A model generated the notes under the pieces. That model saw only the letters and a program-made list of their open reading frames with translations. It was not told where the DNA came from and searched no databases. Shown in pieces: positions 1-5,693 of a DNA stretch of 7,171 nucleotides. A program made the translations under genes and the position numbers. The first letter of the stretch is position 1. Each line of letters begins with the position of its first letter. The stretch covers positions 1 through 7,171 of the forward strand of contig JAJPYW010000037.1 of assembly GCA_021204715.1 (NCBI GenBank). Reading direction: 5' to 3'. The DNA comes from Prevotellaceae bacterium. GTDB taxonomy: Bacteria > Bacteroidota > Bacteroidia > Bacteroidales > Bacteroidaceae.

Positions 1-548
1 GCGTGGGCAGCGGCATCGTCATCAACGGCCGGATGGTCTACGGACACGACGGCTTCGCCGGCGAGCTGGGACACACCATCATCCGCCGCGAGAACGGCCG
101 GCTTTGCGGCTGCGGAAGACGCGGCTGTTTAGAGGCCTATTGCTCGGCCACGGGTGTGGCCCGTTCAGCGCGCGAGATGCTTACCGCCAGCACCGAGCCC
201 AGCCTGCTGCGCGCCATTCCCGCCGACGACATTACTTCCAAAGACGTGTACGACGCCGCCGTGCAGGGCGACAAGATAGCCTTGAACATCTTCCATTTTA
301 CGGGTACCGTCTTGGGCGAGGCCTTGGCCGACTTCATCGCCTTCTCCAGCCCCGAGGCCATCGTGCTCTTCGGCGGTTTGGCCAAAGCAGGCAAATACAT
401 CTTCGAGCCCATACAGAAGGCCATCGACGCCAACGTGCTGCCCATCTACAAAGGCAAAACCAAGTTGTTGCTCTCCGAACTGAAAGACTCCGACGCCGCT
501 ATCTTGGGCGCCAGCGCGCTGGGTTGGGAAGTGAAAGGTAACAAGTAA
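1..548 (+). CDS. ROK-family sugar kinase, probably glucokinase (3' part, start outside window)
   Basis: This is the C-terminal 181 residues of a ROK (repressor/ORF/kinase) protein, which in this family usually means an ATP-dependent glucokinase or related hexose kinase in the cytoplasm. The reading frame is open at the left edge; bases 1-2 finish an earlier codon, so the GTG at 3 is internal and not the start. Visible evidence: the ROK zinc-site signature, with GELGH (His at visible residue 24) followed by CGCGRRGCLE (Cys 35, 37 and 42), and the family's C-terminal block with FGGLAKAG followed by a conserved Ala/Gly-rich end (DAAILGASALG). The ATP-binding and catalytic Asp region lies outside the window. 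The visible end is complete, stopping with TAA. There is no DNA-binding part in the visible portion, but a repressor-type ROK would carry it at the unseen N-terminus. Kinase rather than repressor is therefore an inference; substrate specificity cannot be read from this piece. It converges with the small gene at 594-797. Confidence 0.9.
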   Translation, partial: VGSGIVINGRMVYGHDGFAGELGHTIIRRENGRLCGCGRRGCLEAYCSATGVARSAREMLTASTEPSLLRAIPADDITSKDVYDAAVQGDKIALNIFHFTGTVLGEALADFIAFSSPEAIVLFGGLAKAGKYIFEPIQKAIDANVLPIYKGKTKLLLSELKDSDAAILGASALGWEVKGNK

Positions 549-573
549 AACGCGCCAAGAACGCGGCAAGAGA

Positions 574-628
574 CAAAAAAAGGCAGGTGGGCGTCAAGCG
601 GGCAACCGGTAGTAAACCACCTGCCTTT
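574..628 (-). terminator. Intrinsic terminator containing the 3' end of the small wHTH gene
   Basis: A perfect 12-bp inverted repeat, AAAGGCAGGTGG at 579-590 and CCACCTGCCTTT at 617-628, encloses a 26-nt loop. Read on the minus strand the stem is followed by a run of seven T (RNA U), the hallmark of Rho-independent termination. The upstream arm lies inside the coding region of the minus-strand gene and its TGA stop (594-596) lies in the loop, so coding and terminator overlap. On the plus strand only TTT follows the stem, so it may also end the ROK kinase transcript, but less efficiently. Confidence 0.8.
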
Positions 629-797
629 CACAATATTGCTCCACCACCTTTTCACGGATGAGGTGTGCCAAAGCCAAGCAAAGATCAGTGCTGGCCAAAT
701 GGCACAGACGCTGCAACTGGTCAAACGTACAACGGGTGCGATGCAGGAGAATATCGTACACCGTGCGGCTGTTTTTCAAGATAAGTGCAAAATTCAT
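594..797 (-). CDS. Small winged-helix-like protein, 67 aa, putative regulator
   Basis: A 67-residue protein that I do not recognise as a named gene. Visible pattern: a first helix around residues 10-19 (RTVYDILLHR), a second around 24-33 (TFDQLQRLCH), a likely recognition helix around 36-49 (STDLCLALAHLIRE), then a short basic/aromatic beta-hairpin 51-65 (VVEQYCERQVVYYRL). This order (helix, helix, helix, wing) fits a minimal winged helix-turn-helix. The DLCLALAHLIREKVV stretch resembles the small DUF2582-type winged-helix proteins common in Bacteroidales; that assignment is from memory and tentative. The start is supported by an unusually strong Shine-Dalgarno sequence (AGGAGG at 803-808, 6 bases from the ATG), rare in this phylum. 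The 3' end overlaps a terminator hairpin. The best -7 match upstream (minus strand TACTTTTA, 867-874) has one mismatch and no -33 partner. A role as DNA-binding regulator, possibly of itself through the adjacent palindrome, is inference. Confidence 0.75.
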   Translation of the reverse strand: MNFALILKNSRTVYDILLHRTRCTFDQLQRLCHLASTDLCLALAHLIREKVVEQYCERQVVYYRLPA

Positions 798-802
798 AAC
801 CG

Positions 803-828
803 CCTCCTTTGTTTGTCATAACAAAGGA
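803..828 (-). promoter_or_regulatory. Strong RBS overlapped by a 9-bp palindrome (possible operator or RBS-sequestering hairpin)
   Basis: On the minus strand AGGAGG (803-808) precedes the ATG at 795-797 with 5 bases between (798-802). The arms TCCTTTGTT (805-813) and AACAAAGGA (820-828) are perfectly complementary around a 6-nt centre TGTCAT. As DNA this is a dyad-symmetric site typical of a dimeric regulator's operator. As RNA it would form a hairpin that takes in four of the six Shine-Dalgarno bases. Either reading would place control at translation or transcription of the small winged-helix gene. The symmetry is seen directly; the function is inferred. Confidence 0.6.
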
Positions 829-909
829 AGCGATTATTTTTTAGAAAATTGTTATCAATAAGGACCTAAAAGTATTCTTTTTGTCTTTTTTATAGAAAAA
901 GAGAAACAA

Positions 910-1032
910 TTCGGAGACCGAAGGCCGACAAAGGGGCTGTGTCAAAAGACACATCCCCTTCGGGGACCTTGCTTGACCACCCCTCCAAACCTCCCCTAAT
1001 AGGGGAGGCTTGGTCGGCCTACGGCCTCCGAA
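910..1032. repeat. Compound inverted-repeat element with internal hairpins (interspersed repeat)
   Basis: A 123-bp non-coding unit bounded by 24-nt arms, 910-933 and 1009-1032, complementary at 21 of 24 positions (TTCGGAG at one end, CTCCGAA at the other). Inside lie two strong hairpins. One is at 931-960: 12 paired positions, one mismatch, AAAA loop, core TGTGTC/GACACA. The other is at 985-1013: CCAA, mismatch, then CCTCCCCT and AGGGGAGG around AAT. The minus strand of 979-1013 would translate to KPPLLGEVWRGG, a peptide I recall as a recurrent false translation of repeats in Bacteroidota genomes. This suggests a dispersed repeat family rather than a local invention. No open reading frame of substance and no transposase are present, so any mobility would have to be in trans. 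Confidence 0.65.
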
Positions 1033-1060
1033 GTGCTTTATTAAGTTTTGACACATCCTC

Positions 1061-1120
1061 TTGGTGGGGTGGTAAGCAATAAAAAAGCGGCAGCGCCGCT
1101 TTGGTGAGGTGGTAAGCAAT
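1061..1120. repeat. Pair of 20-bp direct repeats, 40-bp period
   Basis: The units at 1061-1080 and 1101-1120 share 19 of 20 bases (TTGGTG, then G or A, then GGTGGTAAGCAAT). They flank the hairpin at 1084-1102. A related sequence occurs in inverted orientation at 969-983 (minus strand GGGGTGGTCAAGCAA, one extra base), linking this pair to the larger repeat cluster to its left. Confidence 0.65.
1078..1102 (-). terminator. Probable intrinsic terminator of typA
   Basis: On the minus strand an 8-bp stem AAAGCGGC / GCCGCTTT (1084-1102) with a 3-nt loop is followed by TTTTTTATT (six T runs from 1086 down to 1081). It lies about 57 bp past the typA stop and is in the right orientation for that gene. 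It is embedded between the two 20-bp direct repeats. The hairpin at 1133-1152, followed on the minus strand by ATCATTTTTATC, may act as an earlier, weaker stop. Confidence 0.65.
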
Positions 1121-1123
1121 GAT

Positions 1124-1166
1124 AAAAATGATGATGTGTCGAAAGACACATCCCCCTATCATTTTT
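1124..1166 (-). other. Nested hairpin across the typA stop codon
   Basis: Outer arms AAAAATGAT (1124-1132) and ATCATTTTT (1158-1166) are perfect complements of 9 bp. They enclose the 8-bp GATGTGTC/GACACATC stem (1133-1140, 1145-1152) and five unpaired C on one side. The outer arm at 1158-1166 includes the typA TGA stop (1159-1161) and its last lysine codons. In the typA mRNA this would place the stop codon in a long, nearly continuous stem. It could protect the 3' end or assist termination; function is inferred. Confidence 0.5.
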
Positions 1167-2958
1167 TATTCACCCGCTTGCGCTCCGTCTCGTCGAGGAT
1201 GATCTTGCGCATGCGCATGGACTTGGGCGTCACCTCCACATACTCATCTTCCTTGATGTATTCCAACGCCTCTTCCAAAGAGAACTGTACCGGCGGCACG
1301 AGGCGCGCCTTCTCGTCTGAACCCGAAGCCCGCATGTTGGTGAGCTTCTTCGACTTGGTCACGTTCACCACCAAGTCGTTCTCGTGCGAGTGCTCGCCCA
1401 CCACCTGTCCGGCATACACCTCCTCTTGCGGGAAGATGAAGAAGCGTCCCCGGTCCTGCAGCTTGTCTATGGCGTAGGCAAAGGCCGTGCCACCCTCCAT
1501 GGCGATAATCGAGCCGTTGGTGCGCCGCTCTATCTCGCCCTTGTATGGCTGGTACTCGCGGAAACGGTGGGCCATGATGGCCTCGCCGGCCGAAGCCGTG
1601 AGCACGTTGGTGCGCAAGCCTATGATGCCGCGCGAAGGCATGTCGAACTCCAAGTTCACCCGGTCGCCGGCATTCTCCATCTTCACCAAGTCTCCCTTGC
1701 GGCGCGTCACCATGTCTATCATCTTGCTGGCATACGTCTCGGGCACGTTGATGGTGAGTTCCTCCACCGGCTCGCACTTCACCCCGTCAATCTGCTTGAA
1801 GATGACCTGCGGCTGGCCCACCTGCAGCTCGTAGCCCTCGCGCCGCATCGTCTCTATCAAGATAGACAGGTGCAGCACGCCCCGGCCTGAAACGGTCCAC
1901 TTACCCTCCTCGTGCCCCTTCTCCACGCGCAGGGCCAAGTTCTTGTCGAGCTCGCGGTACAAGCGGTCTTGAATGTGGCGCGAAGTGACATACTTGCCCT
2001 CCTTGCCGAAGAAGGGGGAATCGTTGATGGTGAAGAGCATGCTCATCGTGGGCTCGTCGATGGCGATGGTGGGCAACGCCTCGGGCTCGTTGTAATCGCA
2101 GATGGTGTCGCCTATCTCGAACCCCTCTATGCCCACCAAAGCGCAGATGTCGCCCGAAGAGACTTCCTGCACCCTGACGCGGCCCATGCCCTCGAAGGTG
2201 TGCAGTTCCTTTATTTTCGACTTCAAGACAGTGCCGTCGCGCTTCACGAGGGAGACGTTCATCCCCTCGCGCAACGTGCCCCGGTGCACGCGCCCCACGG
2301 CGATGCGCCCCGTGTAGGAAGAGTAGTCGAGCGACGTGACAAGCATCTGTGGCGTACCCTCCAACTGCTCGGGAGCGGGAATGTACTTCAAGATGCAGTC
2401 GAGCAAAGCGTCGATGTTGCCCGTGGGTTCCCGCCAGTCGGTACCCATCCAGCCGTTCTTGGCCGAGCCGTATATTACCGGGAAGTCCAACTGGTCCTCG
2501 GTGGCGTCCAAGCTGAACATCAGGTCGAAAACCATCTCATACACTTCTTCGGGGCGGCAGTTGGGCTTGTCTACCTTGTTCACCACCACGATGGGTTTCA
2601 AGCCTATCTGCAAGGCCTTCTGCAGCACGAAACGCGTCTGGGGCATGGGGCCCTCGAAAGCGTCGACCAACAGCAGGCAGCCGTCGGCCATGTTCAGCAC
2701 GCGCTCCACCTCCCCGCCGAAGTCGCTGTGTCCCGGCGTGTCGATGATGTTTATCTTTGTGCCCTTATAGTTGATGGATACGTTTTTCGAAAGGATAGTG
2801 ATGCCGCGTTCACGCTCCAAGTCATTGTTGTCCAACATTAATTCACCCGTATGCTGGTTGCTCCTGAAAAGGTTTCCCGCCAACAGCATCTTGTCCACGA
2901 GCGTTGTCTTGCCATGGTCCACATGGGCAATAATCGCGATGTTTCTGATGTTTCGCAT
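1159..2958 (-). CDS. typA: Translational GTPase TypA/BipA
   Basis: A full-length, 599-residue TypA/BipA, a GTPase of the EF-G/LepA group that binds the 70S ribosome and in studied bacteria supports ribosome assembly and growth under stress such as cold. All GTPase motifs are intact: G1 AHVDHGKT at 11-18, the switch I sequence ERERGITI around 48-55, G3 DTPGH at 73-77, G4 NKVD at 127-130, and GSA in the G5 region. After the G domain come a beta-barrel domain II (about 200-295), EF-G-like domains III and V, and the TypA-specific C-terminus rich in basic residues, ending in a Lys/Arg-rich tail. Length and motif order match the family. The ATG chosen starts MRNIRNIAIIAHVDHGK as in close homologues, and a consensus -7 box lies 23 bp upstream. 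There is no Shine-Dalgarno sequence, as is normal here. The gene is divergent from rpsO and is followed immediately by repeats. Confidence 0.98.
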   Translation of the reverse strand: MRNIRNIAIIAHVDHGKTTLVDKMLLAGNLFRSNQHTGELMLDNNDLERERGITILSKNVSINYKGTKINIIDTPGHSDFGGEVERVLNMADGCLLLVDAFEGPMPQTRFVLQKALQIGLKPIVVVNKVDKPNCRPEEVYEMVFDLMFSLDATEDQLDFPVIYGSAKNGWMGTDWREPTGNIDALLDCILKYIPAPEQLEGTPQMLVTSLDYSSYTGRIAVGRVHRGTLREGMNVSLVKRDGTVLKSKIKELHTFEGMGRVRVQEVSSGDICALVGIEGFEIGDTICDYNEPEALPTIAIDEPTMSMLFTINDSPFFGKEGKYVTSRHIQDRLYRELDKNLALRVEKGHEEGKWTVSGRGVLHLSILIETMRREGYELQVGQPQVIFKQIDGVKCEPVEELTINVPETYASKMIDMVTRRKGDLVKMENAGDRVNLEFDMPSRGIIGLRTNVLTASAGEAIMAHRFREYQPYKGEIERRTNGSIIAMEGGTAFAYAIDKLQDRGRFFIFPQEEVYAGQVVGEHSHENDLVVNVTKSKKLTNMRASGSDEKARLVPPVQFSLEEALEYIKEDEYVEVTPKSMRMRKIILDETERKRVNKK

Positions 2959-2981
2959 ACAATACTTGTTTTTTAGCCGGG

Positions 2982-2989
2982 CAAAGTTA
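2982..2989 (-). promoter_or_regulatory. typA promoter, -7 box
   Basis: Minus-strand TAACTTTG matches the Bacteroidota -7 consensus TAnnTTTG perfectly, predicting a leader of about 15-20 nt before the typA ATG. I find no clear TTG-type -33 box 19-21 bp upstream, so only half of the promoter is consensus. Confidence 0.6.
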
Positions 2990-3041
2990 GTGAATTTACC
3001 TTACATAACGCGCCACTGGATAAATTTTTACCCCAAGTTTA

Positions 3042-3071
3042 TTGCAAACTAAAAGATAATATTTATCTTTG
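3042..3071 (+). promoter_or_regulatory. rpsO promoter (-33 TTG, 19 bp, -7 TATCTTTG)
   Basis: TTG at 3042-3044 and TATCTTTG at 3064-3071 are separated by exactly 19 bp, a full match to the Bacteroidota housekeeping promoter. Transcription should begin near 3077, giving a leader of about 40 nt. The leader contains GGG (3083-3085), which could pair either with CCCC (3075-3078) or with CCC (3096-3098), a possible basis for S15 feedback control. Confidence 0.8.
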
Positions 3072-3116
3072 CAGCCCCGAAAGGGATATAAATAACCCAT
3101 TAAACAAAACAGTTTT

Positions 3117-3386
3117 ATGTATTTAGACGCTGCCAAAAAGCAAGAAATCTTCAGCAAGTACGGAAAGTCCAACACTGATACCGGGTCGGCAGAATCCCAG
3201 ATAGCTTTGTTCTCCTACCGTATTGCCCACTTGACGGAGCACTTGAAACTCCACAAGAAAGATTATACCACGGAAAGGGCTTTGACCATGATGGTAGGTA
3301 AACGCCGCGCGTTGCTCTCTTACTTGAAAGACCGCGACATCGAGCGTTACCGTGCCATTGTCAAACAGCTCGGCTTGCGCAAGTAA
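3117..3386 (+). CDS. rpsO: 30S ribosomal protein S15
   Basis: An 89-residue protein of exactly the usual S15 length. S15 binds the central domain of 16S rRNA early in 30S assembly and forms an intersubunit bridge. Family features seen: [16 protein letters not shown] in the N-terminal half, then [12 protein letters not shown] and [11 protein letters not shown] in the rRNA-binding helices, and a C-terminal [13 protein letters not shown]. The start is fixed by the typical MYLD beginning and by a strong promoter about 45 bp upstream; the region before the ATG is A/T-rich with no Shine-Dalgarno sequence. It stands alone, without pnp behind it as in many Proteobacteria, and ends at a strong terminator 30 bp past the stop. 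The divergent typA neighbour links two translation genes. Confidence 0.98.
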   Translation: MYLDAAKKQEIFSKYGKSNTDTGSAESQIALFSYRIAHLTEHLKLHKKDYTTERALTMMVGKRRALLSYLKDRDIERYRAIVKQLGLRK

Positions 3387-3416
3387 TCCACACATCACTT
3401 GCAGGTAAAAGTTAAG

Positions 3417-3456
3417 AAAACCGGCTTGTCCGCATGACGTGACAAGCCGGTTTTTT
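3417..3456 (+). terminator. Strong rpsO terminator, possibly bidirectional
   Basis: The arms AAAACCGGCTTGTC (3417-3430) and GACAAGCCGGTTTT (3441-3454) are a perfect 14-bp inverted repeat with a 10-nt loop, followed by T to 3456. On the minus strand the stem is followed by TTTTC, so it may also stop transcripts of the converging MATE gene, whose stop codon is at 3522-3524. Confidence 0.9.
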
Positions 3457-3521
3457 ATATCCGCCCGCCCCCCCGGAATGGAACGGCGGCCGCCACAACT
3501 ACCAATGACAAAGACACCTGC

Positions 3522-4886
3522 TTAAAGCAGTTCGCGCGCCCCGTCACGCTTGAAGCTGCGGAACTGTGCCACGAGCATCACCGCCGAGATAATCACGGCG
3601 ATAAGGTCGGCCGTAGGCATGCTGAACCACACGCCCGCCGTGCCGAAGAAGCGGGGAAGAATGAGCAGGCAGGGCAACAGCACCACCAACTGGCGTGTCA
3701 GCGAAAGGAAGATAGCCTTGCTTGCCATGCCGATACTTTGGAAGAAGATGGACGTCACCATTTGGAAGCCCACGAAAGGAAATACCAACAAGACGATGCG
3801 CAATCCCTTGGAAGCGATGCTTATCAACTCAGCGTCGTGCGTGAAGATGCGCACCACCACCTCGGGTATCGTAAAGCCGATGATCGAGCCTACGGTCGTC
3901 ACGCACGTGGCATAGAGAATCGTCTTTTTCAGCACCCCCGTGACACGCCCGTAAAGCCGGGCGCCGTAATTGTAGCCCGCAATGGGCTGCATGCCTTGGT
4001 TCAAGCCTATCACCACCATGACCATAAGGAACAACAGGCGGTTCACGATGCCGAAAGCGCCGATGGCTAAGTCGCCCCCGTACTTCTTCAACCCTTGGTT
4101 GGTCAAGGTGACGATGAAGCAGGACGCCAAGTTCATCAAGAAAGGCGAGAGGCCGATGCTGAGCGAGGCCAACACGATTTTCCATTTCAAGTGGAAGATG
4201 CTGCGCTTGAAGTGCAGCAGCTCGTTGGGATTGCTGAAAATGCGTATTTGGAAGCAGAGCGCGCACACCTGCGAGAGTACCGTGGCCACAGCCGCGCCCC
4301 GTATGCCCCAACCCAATCCGAAGATGAACAAGGGGTCGAGTATGGCGTTCAGGCACACCGTGCCCACCGTGGCATACATGGCCGTCTTGGGGTGTCCCGA
4401 AGCCCGCAGCTGCGAGTTCAACCCGAAGTAGAGGTGCGTCACCACGTTGCCTATCATGATAATCGACATGTAGTCGCGGGCATAGCCCATGGTGTCGTCA
4501 CTGCCGCCGAAAAAGCGCAAGATGGGGTTCAGGCAAGGATAGACGATGAAAGTGATGAGCAAGCCAAGGATCACGTTCAGCATCACCACGTTGCCAAGCA
4601 CCCGCTGGGCCGTGTCATAGTCCCGCTGCCCCAACTTCACCGACACCAACGTGGAAGCGCCCACGCCCACCAACGAGCCGAAAGCCGCCGCCAAGTTCAT
4701 CAGCGGGAATGTCAACGCCAAACCCGATATGGCCAGCGCCCCCACCCCCTGTCCGATGAAGATGCTGTCCACCATATTATAAAGGGAAGAAGCAGTCATG
4801 GCGATAATGGCGGGAATGGCATATTGCATGAGCAACTTGCCTATGTTTTCTGTCCCCAATGCCGTGGGTATCCGCTGTGTCGCCAT
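3522..4886 (-). CDS. MATE-family efflux transporter (MepA/NorM-like)
   Basis: A 454-residue inner-membrane protein of the multidrug and toxic compound extrusion family, which exports cationic drugs and metabolites against Na+ or H+ import. The length and about twelve hydrophobic segments arranged as two six-helix halves match the family. Visible marks: YNMVDSIFIGQG in helix 1 to 2, GVGASTLVSVKLGQRD after helix 2, QLRASGHPKTAM in the middle of the first half, and QGMQPIAGYNYGA in the second half; the last is a classic MATE segment. The pattern is closest to the MepA-like subgroup, from memory. The frame stays open to 4985, but I chose the ATG at 4884-4886: it has AGGAG (4892-4896) 5 bases upstream and a consensus promoter at 4909-4938, which the longer form would contain. 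The C-terminus is short and basic. Substrate cannot be predicted. It is divergent from the cytidylate-kinase-like gene. Confidence 0.95.
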   Translation of the reverse strand: MATQRIPTALGTENIGKLLMQYAIPAIIAMTASSLYNMVDSIFIGQGVGALAISGLALTFPLMNLAAAFGSLVGVGASTLVSVKLGQRDYDTAQRVLGNVVMLNVILGLLITFIVYPCLNPILRFFGGSDDTMGYARDYMSIIMIGNVVTHLYFGLNSQLRASGHPKTAMYATVGTVCLNAILDPLFIFGLGWGIRGAAVATVLSQVCALCFQIRIFSNPNELLHFKRSIFHLKWKIVLASLSIGLSPFLMNLASCFIVTLTNQGLKKYGGDLAIGAFGIVNRLLFLMVMVVIGLNQGMQPIAGYNYGARLYGRVTGVLKKTILYATCVTTVGSIIGFTIPEVVVRIFTHDAELISIASKGLRIVLLVFPFVGFQMVTSIFFQSIGMASKAIFLSLTRQLVVLLPCLLILPRFFGTAGVWFSMPTADLIAVIISAVMLVAQFRSFKRDGARELL

Positions 4887-4908
4887 AAAAACTCCTTTTT
4901 TACCGGCG

Positions 4909-4938
4909 CAAAGATAGTCATTTTCCCCGAGCCCGCAA
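4909..4938 (-). promoter_or_regulatory. MATE gene promoter (-33 TTG, 19 bp, -7 TATCTTTG)
   Basis: On the minus strand TTG (4936-4938) and TATCTTTG (4909-4916) are 19 bp apart, a full consensus match. The predicted leader is about 17 nt and holds the AGGAG ribosome binding site at 4892-4896. This promoter decides between the start at 4886 and longer forms of the reading frame. Confidence 0.8.
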
Positions 4939-5000
4939 CCGGTCCCTGCACCTAATTTTAGGCCGACAATTCCCCCGCGCGCCATTTTCCTTCCTTAAAA

Positions 5001-5032
5001 TTGCCCTATTCCACGGAAAACCACTACATTTG
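5001..5032 (+). promoter_or_regulatory. Promoter of the cytidylate-kinase-like gene
   Basis: TTG at 5001-5003 and TACATTTG at 5025-5032 are separated by 21 bp, at the upper end of the usual spacing. The predicted start is near 5038, leaving a leader of under 20 nt. It lies back to back with the MATE promoter, with about 60 bp between the two -33 boxes, so one regulator could reach both. Confidence 0.7.
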
Positions 5033-5056
5033 TCCTGTCAACACGACACGGAAATT

Positions 5057-5686
5057 ATGGAAGACAAATTTGTAGTGAACATAGGCCGCCAGTTAGGTAG
5101 CGGCGGCCGGGAAATAGGCGAGAAACTGGCCCTGCGCTTGGGCATCGACTATTACGACAAGGAACTCATCAACTTGGCTTCGGAAGAAAGCGGGTTGGGG
5201 CGGGAGTTCTTCGAGCGTGCCGACGAGCAAGCCTCCTCGCAAGGCATCATGGGCAGCATCTTCGGCTCGCGGTTCCCGTTCGCCAACCCGGGCACGCTGC
5301 CCTTCAACTGCCTGAGCAACGACGCCCTGTTCAAGGTGCAGAGCGACGTCATCAGGAAACTGGCCGAGGAGAAATCGTGTCTTTTCGTGGGACGCTGCGC
5401 CGACTACATCCTGCGCGACCACCCGCGTGCGGTGAACATCTTCATCGCCGCCGACAAAGAAGACCGCGCCGCCCGGCTGTGCCGGCTGCACGGCATCAGC
5501 CCCAACGCGGCCGAAGAGATGATGGAGCGCGCCGACAAGCGCCGTTCCACCTATTACAATTACTACAGCTACAACACATGGGGCGCCGCGGCCACCTACC
5601 ACCTGTGCATCAACTCCTCCACGTTGGGCATCGACGAGACCGCCGCGTTCATAGAGCGGTTCGTGCGCAAGCGGCTCGGCCTGTAG
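5057..5686 (+). CDS. Cytidylate-kinase-like P-loop protein
   Basis: A 209-residue soluble protein of the cytidylate-kinase-like family (Pfam Cytidylate_kin2 type), related to but distinct from the CMP kinase Cmk. The N-terminus VVNIGRQLGSGGREIG (6-21) is the family's phosphate-binding loop, with GSGGR in place of the usual GK[ST]. It is followed by LALRLGIDYYDKELI (about 25-39), then a Phe/Pro-rich variable segment, a second core motif SCLFVGRCADYIL (about 107-119) and a lid-like basic segment RADKRRSTYYNYYS. The true substrate of these proteins is not established to my knowledge, so nucleotide kinase activity is family inference. The start at 5057 is chosen because the only longer form begins with a TTG inside the -7 box. 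The gene is divergent from the MATE gene and converges with manC with 7 bp between. Confidence 0.85.
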   Translation: MEDKFVVNIGRQLGSGGREIGEKLALRLGIDYYDKELINLASEESGLGREFFERADEQASSQGIMGSIFGSRFPFANPGTLPFNCLSNDALFKVQSDVIRKLAEEKSCLFVGRCADYILRDHPRAVNIFIAADKEDRAARLCRLHGISPNAAEEMMERADKRRSTYYNYYSYNTWGAAATYHLCINSSTLGIDETAAFIERFVRKRLGL

Positions 5687-5693
5687 AGGGGCG

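Larger units (their letters stand above)
936..1155. repeat. Repeated GNTGTGTC hairpin module (two full direct copies plus one half)
   Basis: Two 23-bp direct copies, 936-958 and 1133-1155, agree at 21 of 23 positions. Each contains TGTGTC, a tetraloop (AAAA or GAAA), GACACA and TCCCC. A half copy, TTTTGACACA at 1046-1055, is perfectly complementary to TGTGTCAAAA at 938-947, so the first copy can fold either on itself or with the half copy. The second copy ends 3 bp before the position of the typA stop codon (1159-1161), so the repeat begins directly after that gene. Confidence 0.6.

Noticed and set aside
841..1149. Minus-strand open frame of 102 codons with KPPLLGEVWRGG
   Set aside because: It is built from the repeats and hairpins of the intergenic cluster and lacks coding character; this peptide is a familiar false translation of Bacteroidota repeats.
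1912..2841. 309-codon plus-strand open frame antisense to typA
   Set aside because: It is a shadow of the GC-rich third positions of typA. Its His/Val/Gln-rich translation has no recognisable domain.
3460..3500. Seven-C run and GC-rich palindrome GGCGGCCGCC between rpsO terminator and MATE stop
   Set aside because: The palindrome is short and has no U tract or neighbouring site; nothing indicates a function beyond base composition.
4095..4955. 286-codon plus-strand open frame antisense to the MATE gene
   Set aside because: It is a shadow frame, extremely rich in His, Arg and Gln, lying over a complete and well-supported MATE gene and its promoter.
4887..4985. N-terminal extension of the MATE protein
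   Set aside because: The extension covers the consensus promoter at 4909-4938 and the AGGAG site, and has no counterpart in the family; the start at 4886 explains everything.
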